Shown here piece after piece: positions 53,574 to 62,085 of a DNA stretch of 64,000 nt; positions within the stretch are counted from its first letter, which is position 1; each line of letters starts with the position of its first letter. Both the position numbers and the translations under genes were made by a program. The notes beneath the pieces were generated by a model. That model worked only from the letters and a program-made list of their open reading frames with translations, searched no databases and was not told the DNA's origin. The DNA comes from Aromatoleum toluolicum (lineage in GTDB: Bacteria; Pseudomonadota; Gammaproteobacteria; Burkholderiales; Rhodocyclaceae), in the NCBI RefSeq assembly GCF_012911005.2, contig NZ_WTVS01000012.1, positions 1-64,000 of the forward strand, given 5' to 3'.

Positions 53574-54212
53574 TCAGTGTCCGGCGGCCGGCGTGCGCGG
53601 CTGGAACGGCGCGTCCTCGTAGCCGCCGTCGCGCACGTAGCGCGCCAGACGCAGCCACTCGGCGGTCGGCCAGCGGCTGCCCGGCTGGCGCGCCACGGCG
53701 ATGCCGTCGAGGTCGTAGAACACCACGGTCGGGAGCGCGAACACGTGCTGCGCGTTGGCGAACGCGGCCAGCGTCGTCGTGCCGCCGTCGAAGTCGCGCA
53801 GCGCCACCGGCTCGTCGGCGCGCAGGCTGACCGGCACGAAGTGGGCACGCAACTCGCGCTGCAGCGCGGGATCGCGGAAGGTCGAGGCCTTCACGCGTGC
53901 GCATTCGCCGCAGCCGTCCATCTCATACAGCACCGCGACCCCCTTGCGTCCGGCGCGGCGCGCGTCGGCGAGCGCGGTGGCGAGGTCGGCGCTCGGAGCG
54001 AAGAGGGGCGCGTCCGGCGCTGAGCGTCCCCCCGCCGCGTATGCGCCGCCCCAGCCGAACAGCAGGGCCAGCGCGAACAGCAGCAGGCCGGCCAGCGCCC
54101 ACCACAACTGGCGCGCAACGTAGCGTTCCTTGTCTTCCTCGTCGTCCGGGCGGGGTGTTTCGGACATGACGGCAGTCCCCGGAAAATCGTGCTTGCGCAG
54201 AAAGGTGCTCAT
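53574..54212 (-). CDS. Membrane-anchored thioredoxin-fold protein
   Basis: A 212-residue protein with one membrane helix (about 36-58, QLWWALAGLLLFALALLFGW) and a periplasmic thioredoxin-like domain with CGEC (Cys101, Cys104) as the redox motif. It resembles SoxW-like or DsbD-gamma-like proteins. It begins 11 bp after the SsuC-like permease, with GAGGGGG before the ATG; a second start (54167, MSETPRPDDEEDKE) is possible. A thiol-reducing role for an imported sulfur compound is inference. Confidence 0.8.
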   Translation of the reverse strand: MSTFLRKHDFPGTAVMSETPRPDDEEDKERYVARQLWWALAGLLLFALALLFGWGGAYAAGGRSAPDAPLFAPSADLATALADARRAGRKGVAVLYEMDGCGECARVKASTFRDPALQRELRAHFVPVSLRADEPVALRDFDGGTTTLAAFANAQHVFALPTVVFYDLDGIAVARQPGSRWPTAEWLRLARYVRDGGYEDAPFQPRTPAAGH

Positions 54213-54222
54213 CGCCGCCCCC

Positions 54223-55053
54223 TCAGCGCAGCCAGAACAGCGCACGTGCCCGGACCCGCTCGAGCACGGTCATCGCTGCCCAGGTCACGACGCCGGTGTA
54301 CAGGATGCCTGCCACCATGCGCGGGTAGTCGGCGAAGTCCGCGTAGTATTGGACGAAGCGACCGAGGCCCGCGTTCGCGCCGAAGAGCTCGGCAACGGTC
54401 AGCAGGATGAAGCCGAAGCCCAGGCCCACCGCCATCCCCGAGAAGATGTGCGGCAGGCTCGCGGGAAAGACCACCTTGCGCAGGTATTCGAGGCGGGAAA
54501 AGCCCAGCACCGCGGCGTTGTCGCGATGCCGCCCCTCCACAGCGTGCGCACCGGCGACCGTATTCTGGAACACCGGCCAGAAGGCGCCGACGAACACGAC
54601 GAAGGTCGCCGACAGGTGGAAGGTCGGCAGCACCGCGATCGCGTAAGGGATGTAGACGGTCGGCGGCACGGGCGCCGCGACCTTCGCGAAGGGGAAGAAC
54701 GCCCGCCCCAGTCGCGGCGACGTGCCCGCGACGAGACCCAGCCCGACACCGCCGACGACCGCGAGCGCGAAGCCGGGCAGCAGGATCAGCAGCGACGACC
54801 AGGTCCCCGTGAACAGCTCCGGCAGCGACTGCCATAGCGCGTCGAGCACCACCACGGGGGGCGGCAGCAGCGGATTGCCCTGCCCGGCGATCAGGCTGGC
54901 GATGCCCTGCCACGCGGCGATCAGCGCCAGCCATAGCAGCCAGGGTTCCCACGCGAAGGCGAGTCGGGCTGAGCGCGTGGCCCCAGCGTCGGCGTCGTCC
55001 CGCGTGTCCGCCGGCGCCGACACAGCGTCGAGCGTCGAAGTTTCGGAAATCAT
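54223..55053 (-). CDS. SsuC/TauC-like ABC transporter permease
   Basis: A 276-residue permease with six helices and an EAA-like loop (VEGRHRDNAAVLGFSRLEYLRK). It belongs to the sulfonate/nitrate/taurine family. ATG 55053 follows GGAGAA. It lies 22 bp after the ATPase gene and forms a three-gene importer with it and the binding protein. Substrate could be alkanesulfonates, taurine or another organic sulfur source. Confidence 0.9.
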   Translation of the reverse strand: MISETSTLDAVSAPADTRDDADAGATRSARLAFAWEPWLLWLALIAAWQGIASLIAGQGNPLLPPPVVVLDALWQSLPELFTGTWSSLLILLPGFALAVVGGVGLGLVAGTSPRLGRAFFPFAKVAAPVPPTVYIPYAIAVLPTFHLSATFVVFVGAFWPVFQNTVAGAHAVEGRHRDNAAVLGFSRLEYLRKVVFPASLPHIFSGMAVGLGFGFILLTVAELFGANAGLGRFVQYYADFADYPRMVAGILYTGVVTWAAMTVLERVRARALFWLR

Positions 55054-55075
55054 GAATGGTTCTCCAGATGACGGT

Positions 55076-55873
55076 TCAGGCCGCCGCAAGGCGGGCCAGC
55101 GTGTCCGCGTCGAGCGCCTCGGCGATCGATTCGCGCAGTGCGTGGAAGCGGTGTTCGCCGAACAGCGCCGCGCGCGAGCGCGGACGCTCGAAGGGCACCG
55201 CGAAGTCCGTGATGACCCGCCCCGGCGAGGCTCCCAGCACCGGGACGCGGTCGGCGAGCAGCAGAGCCTCGTCGACGTCGTGCGTCACGAACACCACGGT
55301 TGGCCGCGGCGCGCGCCCCTGCCACAGCTCGACCAGCAGATCCTGCAGACGAGCGCGGTTGACCGGATCCAGCGCCCCGAAGGGCTCGTCCATCAGCAGG
55401 AAGGGCGATTCCAGCGCCAGCGCGCGGGCGATCGCCGCCCGTTGCTGCATGCCGCCGGACAGCTCGAACGGGTAGCTCTCCGCGACGCCCGGCAGACCTA
55501 CGCGCTCGAGGTAGTCGGCTGCCCGCACGCGCGCCGCCGTGCGGGCAATCCCCGGCCGCGCCTTGCGCACGCCCTCGGCGACGTTGTCGACCACGCGCAT
55601 CCACGGAAACAGCGCATAGTTCTGGAACACCACCGCCCGCTCGACGTCCGGCCCGGCGACTGGCCGATCGCCGGCGAACACGCGCCCGCTTTCGGGCCGT
55701 TCGAGGCCCGCGATCAGGCGCAGCAGAGTGCTCTTGCCCGAACCACTGGGGCCCAGCAGGGCGAGGAAGTTGCCTTCCTCCACCGCGAGGTCGATGCCGT
55801 CGAGCACCGTCGTCCCGCCGTAGCCGAAACGCAGCCGCTCCAGGCGCAAGGCCGCAGTCGTCGCGTCGCTCAC
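55076..55873 (-). CDS. SsuB/TauB-like ABC transporter ATPase
   Basis: A 265-residue ABC ATPase with Walker A GPSGSGKST, signature LSGGMQQR and Walker [12 protein letters not shown]. The GTG start at 55873 overlaps the SsuA-like stop as GTGA, with GAGGAA before it. It is the energy subunit of the importer. Confidence 0.92.
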   Translation of the reverse strand: MSDATTAALRLERLRFGYGGTTVLDGIDLAVEEGNFLALLGPSGSGKSTLLRLIAGLERPESGRVFAGDRPVAGPDVERAVVFQNYALFPWMRVVDNVAEGVRKARPGIARTAARVRAADYLERVGLPGVAESYPFELSGGMQQRAAIARALALESPFLLMDEPFGALDPVNRARLQDLLVELWQGRAPRPTVVFVTHDVDEALLLADRVPVLGASPGRVITDFAVPFERPRSRAALFGEHRFHALRESIAEALDADTLARLAAA

Positions 55874-56895
55874 AGCTGGTTCCTCGTCGGTTCGCTCTTC
55901 AGGCGCGTCTGCCAGAACGCGTCGCGCGGGTTCTCCTTCGCGAGGCTGTCGAGTGCCTTGCGGTAGGGCGTCAGCTCGAAGATCGGCGCCAGCGGGCGCG
56001 TGCCGTCGACCACTTCCGAGCTCACCAGCGTCGTCCAGAACTTCTGCGTGCCCTGCACGTTGGGGTCGGTCGACTGGTCCAGATGGGCCGAGTAGTAGCC
56101 CTGTTCCAGCACGTCGCGATCGAGCTTCACGTACTTCTGGATCGCGTCGATGGTTTCCGTCCTGCGCTCCGCCGCGAACTTCTCCGCCTTCAGGATCGCG
56201 CGCAGGAAGCGCACGTGCGTGTCGCCCTGCTTGAGCTTGTCCGAGGTCACGACGATGCGGCAGCACGGATGCCCCGGCTGCAGCTCGGACGAACGCACGA
56301 CGATCTTCAGCCCCTGCCGCTCGGCGCGGATGTCGTGCGGTCCCCACACCACCCCCGCGTCGACCTGGCCGGATTTCACCGCCTCTATCACCGCGGGCGG
56401 ATTCTTCAGTTCGAAGATCTTCAGGTCGCTCTTCCAGTCGATCTTCTCGTCGTGCAGCGCGCCGCGCAGCACCGCATCGCCCGTCGCCAGCCGCACCGTC
56501 GCGACCTTCTTGCCGCGCAGGTCGCCGATGTTGCGGATCGACGCCGCCTTTTCGGGCGTCACGACCAGCGCCGCATCGAGCCCCATGATGCCGCCGATCA
56601 CCTTCAGGTCGGCCCCCTTCGCGTAGTGCGCGAGCGGCGCGGTGGTGCCGAAGGCGCCCACGTCGAGCTTGCCGGCGGTGACGGCATTGAGCCCGTCGGC
56701 CGAGTTCTGGAACTCAATCAGCTCGACGTCCAGCCCCTCCTGTTTGAACAGGCCGTATTCCTTGGCGACGAAGAACTTGGCGTGGCCGGTGACCGGAAGG
56801 TAGCCCACCTTCAGGCTCTCCGCATGCGCGAGACTGGTTGCGCCAAGCAGCGACAGCGCGAGGAGGCCGGCGCGTGCGATTCGAGATGGATGCAT
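55870..56895 (-). CDS. SsuA/TauA-like periplasmic substrate-binding protein
   Basis: A 341-residue NMT1/SsuA-family binding protein with a 25-residue signal peptide ending SLAHA|ES. The mature part begins LKVGYLPVTGHAKFFVAKEYG. An unusual Cys-Cys pair occurs in HPCCR. The sulfonate family is likely, but no desulfonating enzyme (SsuD, TauD) is encoded nearby, so the substrate remains open. The common sulfur signature lies 70 bp upstream. Confidence 0.9.
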   Translation of the reverse strand: MHPSRIARAGLLALSLLGATSLAHAESLKVGYLPVTGHAKFFVAKEYGLFKQEGLDVELIEFQNSADGLNAVTAGKLDVGAFGTTAPLAHYAKGADLKVIGGIMGLDAALVVTPEKAASIRNIGDLRGKKVATVRLATGDAVLRGALHDEKIDWKSDLKIFELKNPPAVIEAVKSGQVDAGVVWGPHDIRAERQGLKIVVRSSELQPGHPCCRIVVTSDKLKQGDTHVRFLRAILKAEKFAAERRTETIDAIQKYVKLDRDVLEQGYYSAHLDQSTDPNVQGTQKFWTTLVSSEVVDGTRPLAPIFELTPYRKALDSLAKENPRDAFWQTRLKSEPTRNQL

Positions 56896-56964
56896 TGGAA
56901 TTCTCCCTGGGCGATGTGCGACGTCCGCGGCCCGCGCCTCATGCGCTGCCGCCGTCCTATGCAC

Positions 56965-57004
56965 AAAATCTACGCGGCAGCGGCGCGCCGACGAACCAAG
57001 AAAA
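56965..57004 (-). promoter_or_regulatory. Putative CysB-type promoter/operator of the SsuA-like operon
   Basis: Plus-strand AAAATCTAC-N19-GAACCAAGAAAA matches the sbp copy exactly in both boxes and in spacing. On the coding strand TTCGTC and TAGATT are spaced by 17 bp like weak -35 and -10 boxes, with TTTTCTTGGTTC overlapping the -35. Confidence 0.75.
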
Positions 57005-57036
57005 ATTCGGATGTATTGCAGCGGGGAAGAAATACG

Positions 57037-57063
57037 GTGCTTATCGTCGGATGCGATAAGCAC
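57037..57063. promoter_or_regulatory. Perfect 10-bp inverted repeat upstream of the SsuA-like gene
   Basis: GTGCTTATCG (57037-57046) and CGATAAGCAC (57054-57063) are perfect inverted arms with a 7-base loop. Sitting 33 bp beyond the sulfur signature, it may be a regulator site or a hairpin at the end of the upstream hydrolase transcript. No T-run follows. Confidence 0.5.
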
Positions 57064-57071
57064 ATGCGGCA

Positions 57072-57119
57072 CGGCGCCCGCCGTCGTCCGGACCGAAGTC
57101 CGTCCGCGGGCGGGCGCCG
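57072..57119 (-). terminator. Possible terminator of the RBBP9-like gene
   Basis: CGGCGCCCGCC (57072-57082) and GGCGGGCGCCG (57109-57119) form an 11-bp stem about 30 bases beyond the hydrolase stop on the minus strand. The large loop and lack of a T-run make this tentative. Confidence 0.45.
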
Positions 57120-57149
57120 CTGCTGCCGGGGGCGAGGGGACGGGAAGAG

Positions 57150-57833
57150 CTAGTCCGGATCGCCGGGCCGCAGATCGAGCGAACTGCGGGTGTGATGGCG
57201 CAGGCGTGCGAGTGCGCTGCGTCGGCCCTTGTGTGACTCGCGCCGACCGGAGATTGCGCCCAGCGGCAGATCCTCGTGGGCCTGCTGCATGCCTTCGAGC
57301 AGGTCGTGGCAGTAGGGCCAGGCACCGAAGCCGGAGTCGACGTTGATGTGCCCGGCCGCACCGACGTTGATGAAGCGCGCCCCCCAGCGGTCGGCCCAGT
57401 AGGCGGCGACCGTCAGCCGCACCCAGGGGTCGTTGGTACTGGCGATCACCGCACAGGGAAAGCCGAGCTGCCCCTGCGGCAGCCACGGCCCGAGGTCGTC
57501 GATCGGCCCCGCCGTTTCCTCCTGCAGTCCGAGCGGGCCGAAGCGTGCCGGATCGGCCGGCGCGACGAGCAGCGCCCCGGCGACCCGCTCGGGCCGGTCG
57601 GCCGCCGCGACCACGCTCGCCAGGCAGCCGAAGCTGTGCGCGACGAGCCATACCGCGTGCGTCGACTCGTCGATTTCGCGCCGCACCGCCGCCGCCCAGC
57701 GCGCCAGCACGGGCGCTTCCCAGTCGACGCCGCGCACGCGCCGCGCGTCCGGCAAGCGCTGTTCCAGCCACGTCTGCCAGTGGTCCGGCCCGCTGCCGTG
57801 GAAACCCGGCACGATCAGCGTCGTGTGTCGCAT
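57150..57833 (-). CDS. RBBP9/YdeN-family serine hydrolase
   Basis: A 227-residue alpha/beta hydrolase. The nucleophile is Ser67 in AHSFGC, with aspartate in STNDPWV and histidine in AGHINVDSGFG completing the triad. Members of this family are small serine hydrolases of mostly unknown substrate. The start MRHTTLIVPGFHGSGPDHW matches the family. It lies between sbp and the SsuA-like unit, 42 bp downstream of sbp. Confidence 0.88.
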   Translation of the reverse strand: MRHTTLIVPGFHGSGPDHWQTWLEQRLPDARRVRGVDWEAPVLARWAAAVRREIDESTHAVWLVAHSFGCLASVVAAADRPERVAGALLVAPADPARFGPLGLQEETAGPIDDLGPWLPQGQLGFPCAVIASTNDPWVRLTVAAYWADRWGARFINVGAAGHINVDSGFGAWPYCHDLLEGMQQAHEDLPLGAISGRRESHKGRRSALARLRHHTRSSLDLRPGDPD

Positions 57834-57875
57834 GCGCGGCTCTCCGTGCGCTTTTCGTCAGTAGTGATGCGCGGT

Positions 57876-58886
57876 TCAGCGCGTGAAGAGCTGGTCGAAC
57901 ACGCCGCCGTCATCGAAGTGCGCCTTCTGCGTCTTCGCCCAGCCGCCGAACAGGCCGTCGATCGTGAAGGTCTTCAGCTTCGGAAAGCGCGCCACGTCCT
58001 TAGCGTCGGCCAGCTCCGGCTTCACCGGGCGGTAGTAATGCTGCGCCGCGATCTTCTGCCCGACCGGCGAGTACAGATATTCCACGTACGCCTTCGCCAC
58101 GTCCGCCGTGCCGCGCTTCGCCGCGACGCCGTCGACCACGGTGACCGGCGGCTCCGCGAGGATCGACACCGACGGCACCACGATCTCGAACTTGTCCGGG
58201 CCCAGCTCATTCACCGACAGGAAGGCCTCGTTCTCCCACGCCAGCAGTACGTCGCCGATGCCACGCTGCACGAAGGTGTTGGTCGCGCCGCGCGCGCCTG
58301 AATCGAGTACCGGCACGTGCTTGAACAACTGGGTCACGAACTCCTTCGCCTTCGCCTCGTTGCCGCCCGGCTGCTGCAGTGCGTAGCCCCACGCCGCGAG
58401 GTAGTTCCAGCGCGCGCCGCCCGAGGTCTTCGGGTTCGGCGTGATCACCTCCACGCCCGGCTTCACCAGGTCGCCCCAGTCCTTGATGCCTTTCGGATTA
58501 CCCTTGCGCACGAGGAACACGATCGTCGACGTGTAGGGCGAGCTGTTGTGCGACAGGCGCTTCTGCCAGTCGGCGGGAAACTTGTTCGTCTTCGCGGAGA
58601 TCACGTCGATGTCGTAGGCCAGCGCCAGCGTCACGACGTCCGCCTCCAGCCCATCGATCACCGCCCGCGCCTGCTTGCCCGAGCCGCCGTGCGACTGCTT
58701 GATCGTCACGTCCTGGCCGGTCTTCGCCTTCCAGTACTTCGCGAATTCGGGGTTGAAGGCCTGGTACAGCTCGCGCGTCGGATCGTAGGACACGTTGAGC
58801 AGCGTCGTCTCGGCCTGCGCGCTGCCAATCAGGCCGGCGGTGAGTGCGAGCGCCAGCAGGCTGCGGCGGATGAGGCTGGTCGTCAT
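57876..58886 (-). CDS. sbp: Sulfate-binding periplasmic protein
   Basis: A 336-residue sulfate-binding protein with a 25-residue signal peptide ending [36 protein letters not shown] and [20 protein letters not shown] are typical of Sbp/CysP. It delivers sulfate to CysTWA, whose genes lie 6 kb away on the same strand. The strongest copy of the sulfur signature begins 34 bp upstream of the ATG. Confidence 0.95.
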   Translation of the reverse strand: MTTSLIRRSLLALALTAGLIGSAQAETTLLNVSYDPTRELYQAFNPEFAKYWKAKTGQDVTIKQSHGGSGKQARAVIDGLEADVVTLALAYDIDVISAKTNKFPADWQKRLSHNSSPYTSTIVFLVRKGNPKGIKDWGDLVKPGVEVITPNPKTSGGARWNYLAAWGYALQQPGGNEAKAKEFVTQLFKHVPVLDSGARGATNTFVQRGIGDVLLAWENEAFLSVNELGPDKFEIVVPSVSILAEPPVTVVDGVAAKRGTADVAKAYVEYLYSPVGQKIAAQHYYRPVKPELADAKDVARFPKLKTFTIDGLFGGWAKTQKAHFDDGGVFDQLFTR

Positions 58887-58919
58887 GGTGCTTTCTCCCT
58901 TGAATGGAATTCGATGGAG

Positions 58920-58959
58920 AAAATCTACCGTTGCGCGCTTGGAACCTGAACCAAGAAAA
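58920..58959 (-). promoter_or_regulatory. Putative CysB-type promoter/operator of sbp
   Basis: Plus-strand AAAATCTAC-N19-GAACCAAGAAAA, the same two boxes and spacing as before the SsuA-like gene. On the coding strand TTCAGG-N17-TAGATT could be the core promoter with TTTTCTTGGTTC adjoining the -35 as an activator site. Confidence 0.75.
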
Positions 58960-58983
58960 TCTGGAAAGTATATTCAGAAACGG

Positions 58984-59019
58984 CGAGGCCTCCGCCCTGC
59001 GCCGCAGGGGGAGGCCTCG
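58984..59019 (-). terminator. Long hairpin downstream of sodB (distal)
   Basis: CGAGGCCTCC pairs with GGAGGCCTCG, and inside CCCTGCG pairs with CGCAGGG, giving a 17-bp stem apart from one unpaired G. With the adjacent hairpin it probably ends sodB transcription. TTTCTG follows on the minus strand. Confidence 0.65.
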
Positions 59020-59020
59020 C

Positions 59021-59044
59021 GGCCGGCCTCCGGGGAGGCCGGCC
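59021..59044 (-). terminator. Hairpin downstream of sodB (proximal)
   Basis: GGCCGGCCTCC and GGAGGCCGGCC form a perfect 11-bp stem with a 2-base loop, 15 bases beyond the sodB stop codon on the minus strand. Confidence 0.6.
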
Positions 59045-59059
59045 GATGTCGTGCGGGGA

Positions 59060-59647
59060 TCAGGCGGCGAAGTTCTTCGCGGCGAAGTCCCAGTTGGCGA
59101 GGCTGTTCAGGAAGGTCGCGACGAAGTCCGGGCGACGATTGCGATAGTCGATGTAGTAGGCGTGTTCCCACACGTCGATACAGAGCAGGGCCTTGTCGCC
59201 GGTCGTCAGCGGGGTGCCGGCGGCGCCCATGTTCACGATGTCGACGCTGCCGTCGGCCTTCTTCACCAGCCAGGTCCAGCCGGAACCGAAGTTGCCCACG
59301 GCCGAGGTCGTGAAGGCCTTCTTGAAGTCCTCGAAGCTGCCCCACTTGGCCTTGATCGCGTCGGCCAGCGCACCGGTCGGTTCGCCGCCGCCGTTCGGCT
59401 TCATGCCGTTCCAGAAGAAGGTGTGGTTCCACACCTGCGCGGAGTTGTTATACACGCCGCCAGCGGGCGCCTTCTTGATGATCGCCTCGAGGTCGAGATT
59501 CTCGTACTCGGTACCCTTGATCAGGTTGTTCAGGTTGGTTACATAGGCCTGGTGGTGCTTGCCGTAGTGGAACTCCATGGTCTCGGCCGAAATGTGCGGA
59601 GCCAGGGCGTCCTTGGCGTAGGGCAGGGGGGGCAGGGTATGTTCCAT
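59060..59647 (-). CDS. sodB: Iron superoxide dismutase
   Basis: A 195-residue Fe/Mn-type superoxide dismutase. Metal ligands are His27, His75, Asp158 and His162. Gln71 in NNSAQVWNH is the FeSOD-type second-sphere residue. It removes superoxide in the cytosol. AAGGAG lies upstream of the ATG. Confidence 0.96.
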   Translation of the reverse strand: MEHTLPPLPYAKDALAPHISAETMEFHYGKHHQAYVTNLNNLIKGTEYENLDLEAIIKKAPAGGVYNNSAQVWNHTFFWNGMKPNGGGEPTGALADAIKAKWGSFEDFKKAFTTSAVGNFGSGWTWLVKKADGSVDIVNMGAAGTPLTTGDKALLCIDVWEHAYYIDYRNRRPDFVATFLNSLANWDFAAKNFAA

Positions 59648-59784
59648 TTGTTCTCCTTCCTGTTTTGTTTCAGGGTTGTCGGGGTTAAAGCCTGACTATT
59701 CTAGTCGGGATTTGACCCCGCTGGCAATCCTGCGGGCCGTGCTGCCTGTCCGCGGGGAGATCTCCTGGCGCGCTGAGGCGCCCT

Positions 59785-61161
59785 TCATGCTTCCGTGCTA
59801 TTCACGATAGCACGCAGGCGCCCGATTGCGAGTTCCACCGAAATTTCCTCGCCTGCCGTCGTCTCGTCGGCGGCCCGCAGGATGCGGCCCTCGGCATCGC
59901 GCGTGATGCTGTAGCCGCGTGCCAGCACCGCCTGCGGCGCCAGGTGCTGCAGGTGGGTCGCCAGCGCAGCGAGCCGCTCCGCGCGGCGCTGCACCAGTTG
60001 CTCGCCCGCAGCGCCCAGCCGCTGCGCCGCGCGGACGCAGCGTTCCATGTCCCGACGAAGGTCGGGCTTGCGGGCGACGAGGCGCAGTTCCAGGACGCGC
60101 CGTGCACCTTCGAGGCGCTCCAGGCGGCGCGTCATCGCCGCGCCCAGGCGGGCGGCGATCCGTTCGCTGCGTTCGCGCGCGAGCCCCAGCCGCTCGCGCG
60201 GATGCACCAGCCGCAACGCCGCCCGGTCCAGCCGCTGGGCCAGTCCGTGCAGACGCCGCTCCATCCCCACCGACAGGGATCGTTCGATCTCACTGACGCG
60301 GGCGCGCGCGGCGTGGTAGCCCGCGCTCGCCAGTTCGGCCGCGCCGGTGGGCGTCGCCGCGCGCACGTCGGCGGCGAAATCGGCGATCGTGAAATCGGTC
60401 TCGTGGCCCACTCCGGTCACTACCGGCACCGGACACGCACGGATCGCGCGCGCCAGCGCCTCGTCGTTGAAGGCCCACAAATCCTCGATGCTGCCGCCCC
60501 CGCGCACCAGCAGCAGCAGGTCGATGCCGTCTTCCGCAGTACGTGCATCCGCCGTGCGCACGGCTTCCGCGAGCCTTGCGCCGGCGTCCGCGCCCTGCAC
60601 CGGAGACGGGTAGAGGACGACCTCCAGGTGCGGCGAACGCCGCTGCAATGCCGCCAGCACGTCCTTCCATGCCGCGGCCGCGGGTGAGGTCACGACGCCG
60701 ATGCGGCGCGGGTAGGGCGGCAGTTCCCGCTTCGCCGCCGGATCGAACAGGCCTTCCGCCGCGAGCTTCTCCTTGAGCCGCAGGAAGGCCTCGAACAGGT
60801 TCCCCTGTCCGGTCTGGCGCAAGGCCTCGACGCTGAGCTGGAAATCGCCGCGTGCTTCGTACAGCGTCACGAGCGAACGCGCGTCCACGCGCATCCCGTT
60901 CTCGGGGCGGAACGGCAGCAACTGGGCGCGATTGCGCCACATCGTGCAGCGAACCTGCGCCTGGGCGTCCTTCAGCGTGAAATACAGGTGGCCAGACGGC
61001 GCCCGCGTCAGGTTGGAAATCTCGCCGCTCACCCACAGCAGCGGGAAGCGCGCCTCGAGCGTCTCGCGGGCGACCCGGTTGAGCGCGGAAACGCTGATCG
61101 CCCGGCTGGCGCCGTTCGTGTCCTCGGGGCCGCCGAGGGGGAGGGAAACGGTGTTCTGCAT
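59785..61161 (-). CDS. xseA: Exodeoxyribonuclease VII large subunit
   Basis: A 458-residue XseA. The N-terminal OB-fold (about 25-115, ISNLTRAPSGHLYFTLKD) is followed by the catalytic domain (IGVVTSPAAAAWKDVL; RGGGSIEDLWAFND; GHETDFTIADFAADVRA) and a long coiled-coil tail. With XseB it degrades single-stranded DNA. ATG 61161 is chosen; GTG 61185 is also possible and neither has a clear ribosome site. A GAATCCACA box overlaps the GTG at 61178-61186. Confidence 0.95.
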   Translation of the reverse strand: MQNTVSLPLGGPEDTNGASRAISVSALNRVARETLEARFPLLWVSGEISNLTRAPSGHLYFTLKDAQAQVRCTMWRNRAQLLPFRPENGMRVDARSLVTLYEARGDFQLSVEALRQTGQGNLFEAFLRLKEKLAAEGLFDPAAKRELPPYPRRIGVVTSPAAAAWKDVLAALQRRSPHLEVVLYPSPVQGADAGARLAEAVRTADARTAEDGIDLLLLVRGGGSIEDLWAFNDEALARAIRACPVPVVTGVGHETDFTIADFAADVRAATPTGAAELASAGYHAARARVSEIERSLSVGMERRLHGLAQRLDRAALRLVHPRERLGLARERSERIAARLGAAMTRRLERLEGARRVLELRLVARKPDLRRDMERCVRAAQRLGAAGEQLVQRRAERLAALATHLQHLAPQAVLARGYSITRDAEGRILRAADETTAGEEISVELAIGRLRAIVNSTEA

Positions 61162-61464
61162 GGGCGGGATTGTAGCGGAATCCACAAGGGGGCCGTTCTG
61201 TCAATGGTGTATTTACGAACCCCTGAAGTATTTAAGGATATTTTCAAGTAGCTGTTTTTAAACGAAAAAATTGTTGCTTAATTTTTCAGCGAAGTAAGAA
61301 AACGCTTGTCGCGACAGCTATTTGGCGACTAATTCGCGAAGAATCCACAAACTTATCCACAGGTTTTGTGGATTCTTGCTGTCCCCATGACAAAGGGTTG
61401 CGCCCTTGCCGTGTTCGCGGCCGGGGGTTAGAGTTCTTCTTTTTTCGAGCTCCGGAGTTCCTGC
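61162..61464. other. 303-bp AT-rich divergent region with DnaA-box-like sites
   Basis: The gap between divergent xseA and exbB is notably AT-rich at 61201-61300. It contains TTATCCACA at 61353-61361, flanked by GAATCCACA at 61341-61349 and its inverse TGTGGATTC at 61368-61376, and another GAATCCACA at 61178-61186. A TGTCGCGACA palindrome lies at 61307-61316. No gene is visible. These may be promoter or DnaA-binding elements. Confidence 0.6.
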
Positions 61465-62073
61465 GTGTTCGCGCTCATCCAGTCCGCGGGCTGGCCCGTC
61501 TGGCCCCTCCTGCTGGTATCCATCGTTGCCGTCGCCCTCATCATCGAACGCGGCGTGACCCTGCGTCGCTCGCGCATCGTGCCCGACGGGCTGCTCGACA
61601 AGGTTCTTGCCGACCTGCGCCAGAAGGGCGCCACGTCCGAGATGGCCAGCCGCGTCGCCGCCCATTCCCCGCTCGGGCGTGTTCTCGCCGCCGGGCTGCG
61701 CAACGTCAGCAGTTCGCGCGAAGTGATGAAGGAGTCGATCGAGGAAACCGGTCGCGCCGTTGCGCACGAACTCGAGCGTTTCCTCAACACGCTCGGTACC
61801 ATCGCGTCGATCGCCCCGCTGATGGGCCTGTTCGGCACCATCGTCGGCATGATCGACATTTTCGCAGCCCAGGGCGGGGCCACGACCAACCCGCAGCAGC
61901 TCGCGCAGGGCATCTCGACGGCCCTTTACGCCACGGGCCTGGGCCTGATCATCGCGATCCCCTCGATCATCTTCTGGCGCCATTACCGCGCGGTCGTCGA
62001 TGGGTTCGTCGTCGACATGGAGCAGCAGGCGATCAAGCTGGTCGAGGTCGTGCACGGCGACCGTCGTCCCTGA
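61465..62073 (+). CDS. exbB: ExbB/TolQ/MotA-family proton-channel protein
   Basis: A 202-residue ExbB/TolQ-type inner-membrane protein with three helices (about 11-28; around 115-135; around 150-170) and the family region SIAPLMGLFGTIVGMIDIF. With ExbD and a TonB it energises outer-membrane transport. A GTG start at 61465 follows CGGAG. exbD begins 12 bp downstream. No tonB gene lies in the window. Confidence 0.93.
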   Translation: MFALIQSAGWPVWPLLLVSIVAVALIIERGVTLRRSRIVPDGLLDKVLADLRQKGATSEMASRVAAHSPLGRVLAAGLRNVSSSREVMKESIEETGRAVAHELERFLNTLGTIASIAPLMGLFGTIVGMIDIFAAQGGATTNPQQLAQGISTALYATGLGLIIAIPSIIFWRHYRAVVDGFVVDMEQQAIKLVEVVHGDRRP

Positions 62074-62085
62074 GCGGGAATGCGC

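Noticed and set aside
61201-61380. Chromosomal replication origin
   Set aside because: There is only one perfect DnaA box with a few variants, no regular array, and no dnaA, dnaN, gidA or parAB gene beside it; kept only as a DnaA-box-like region.
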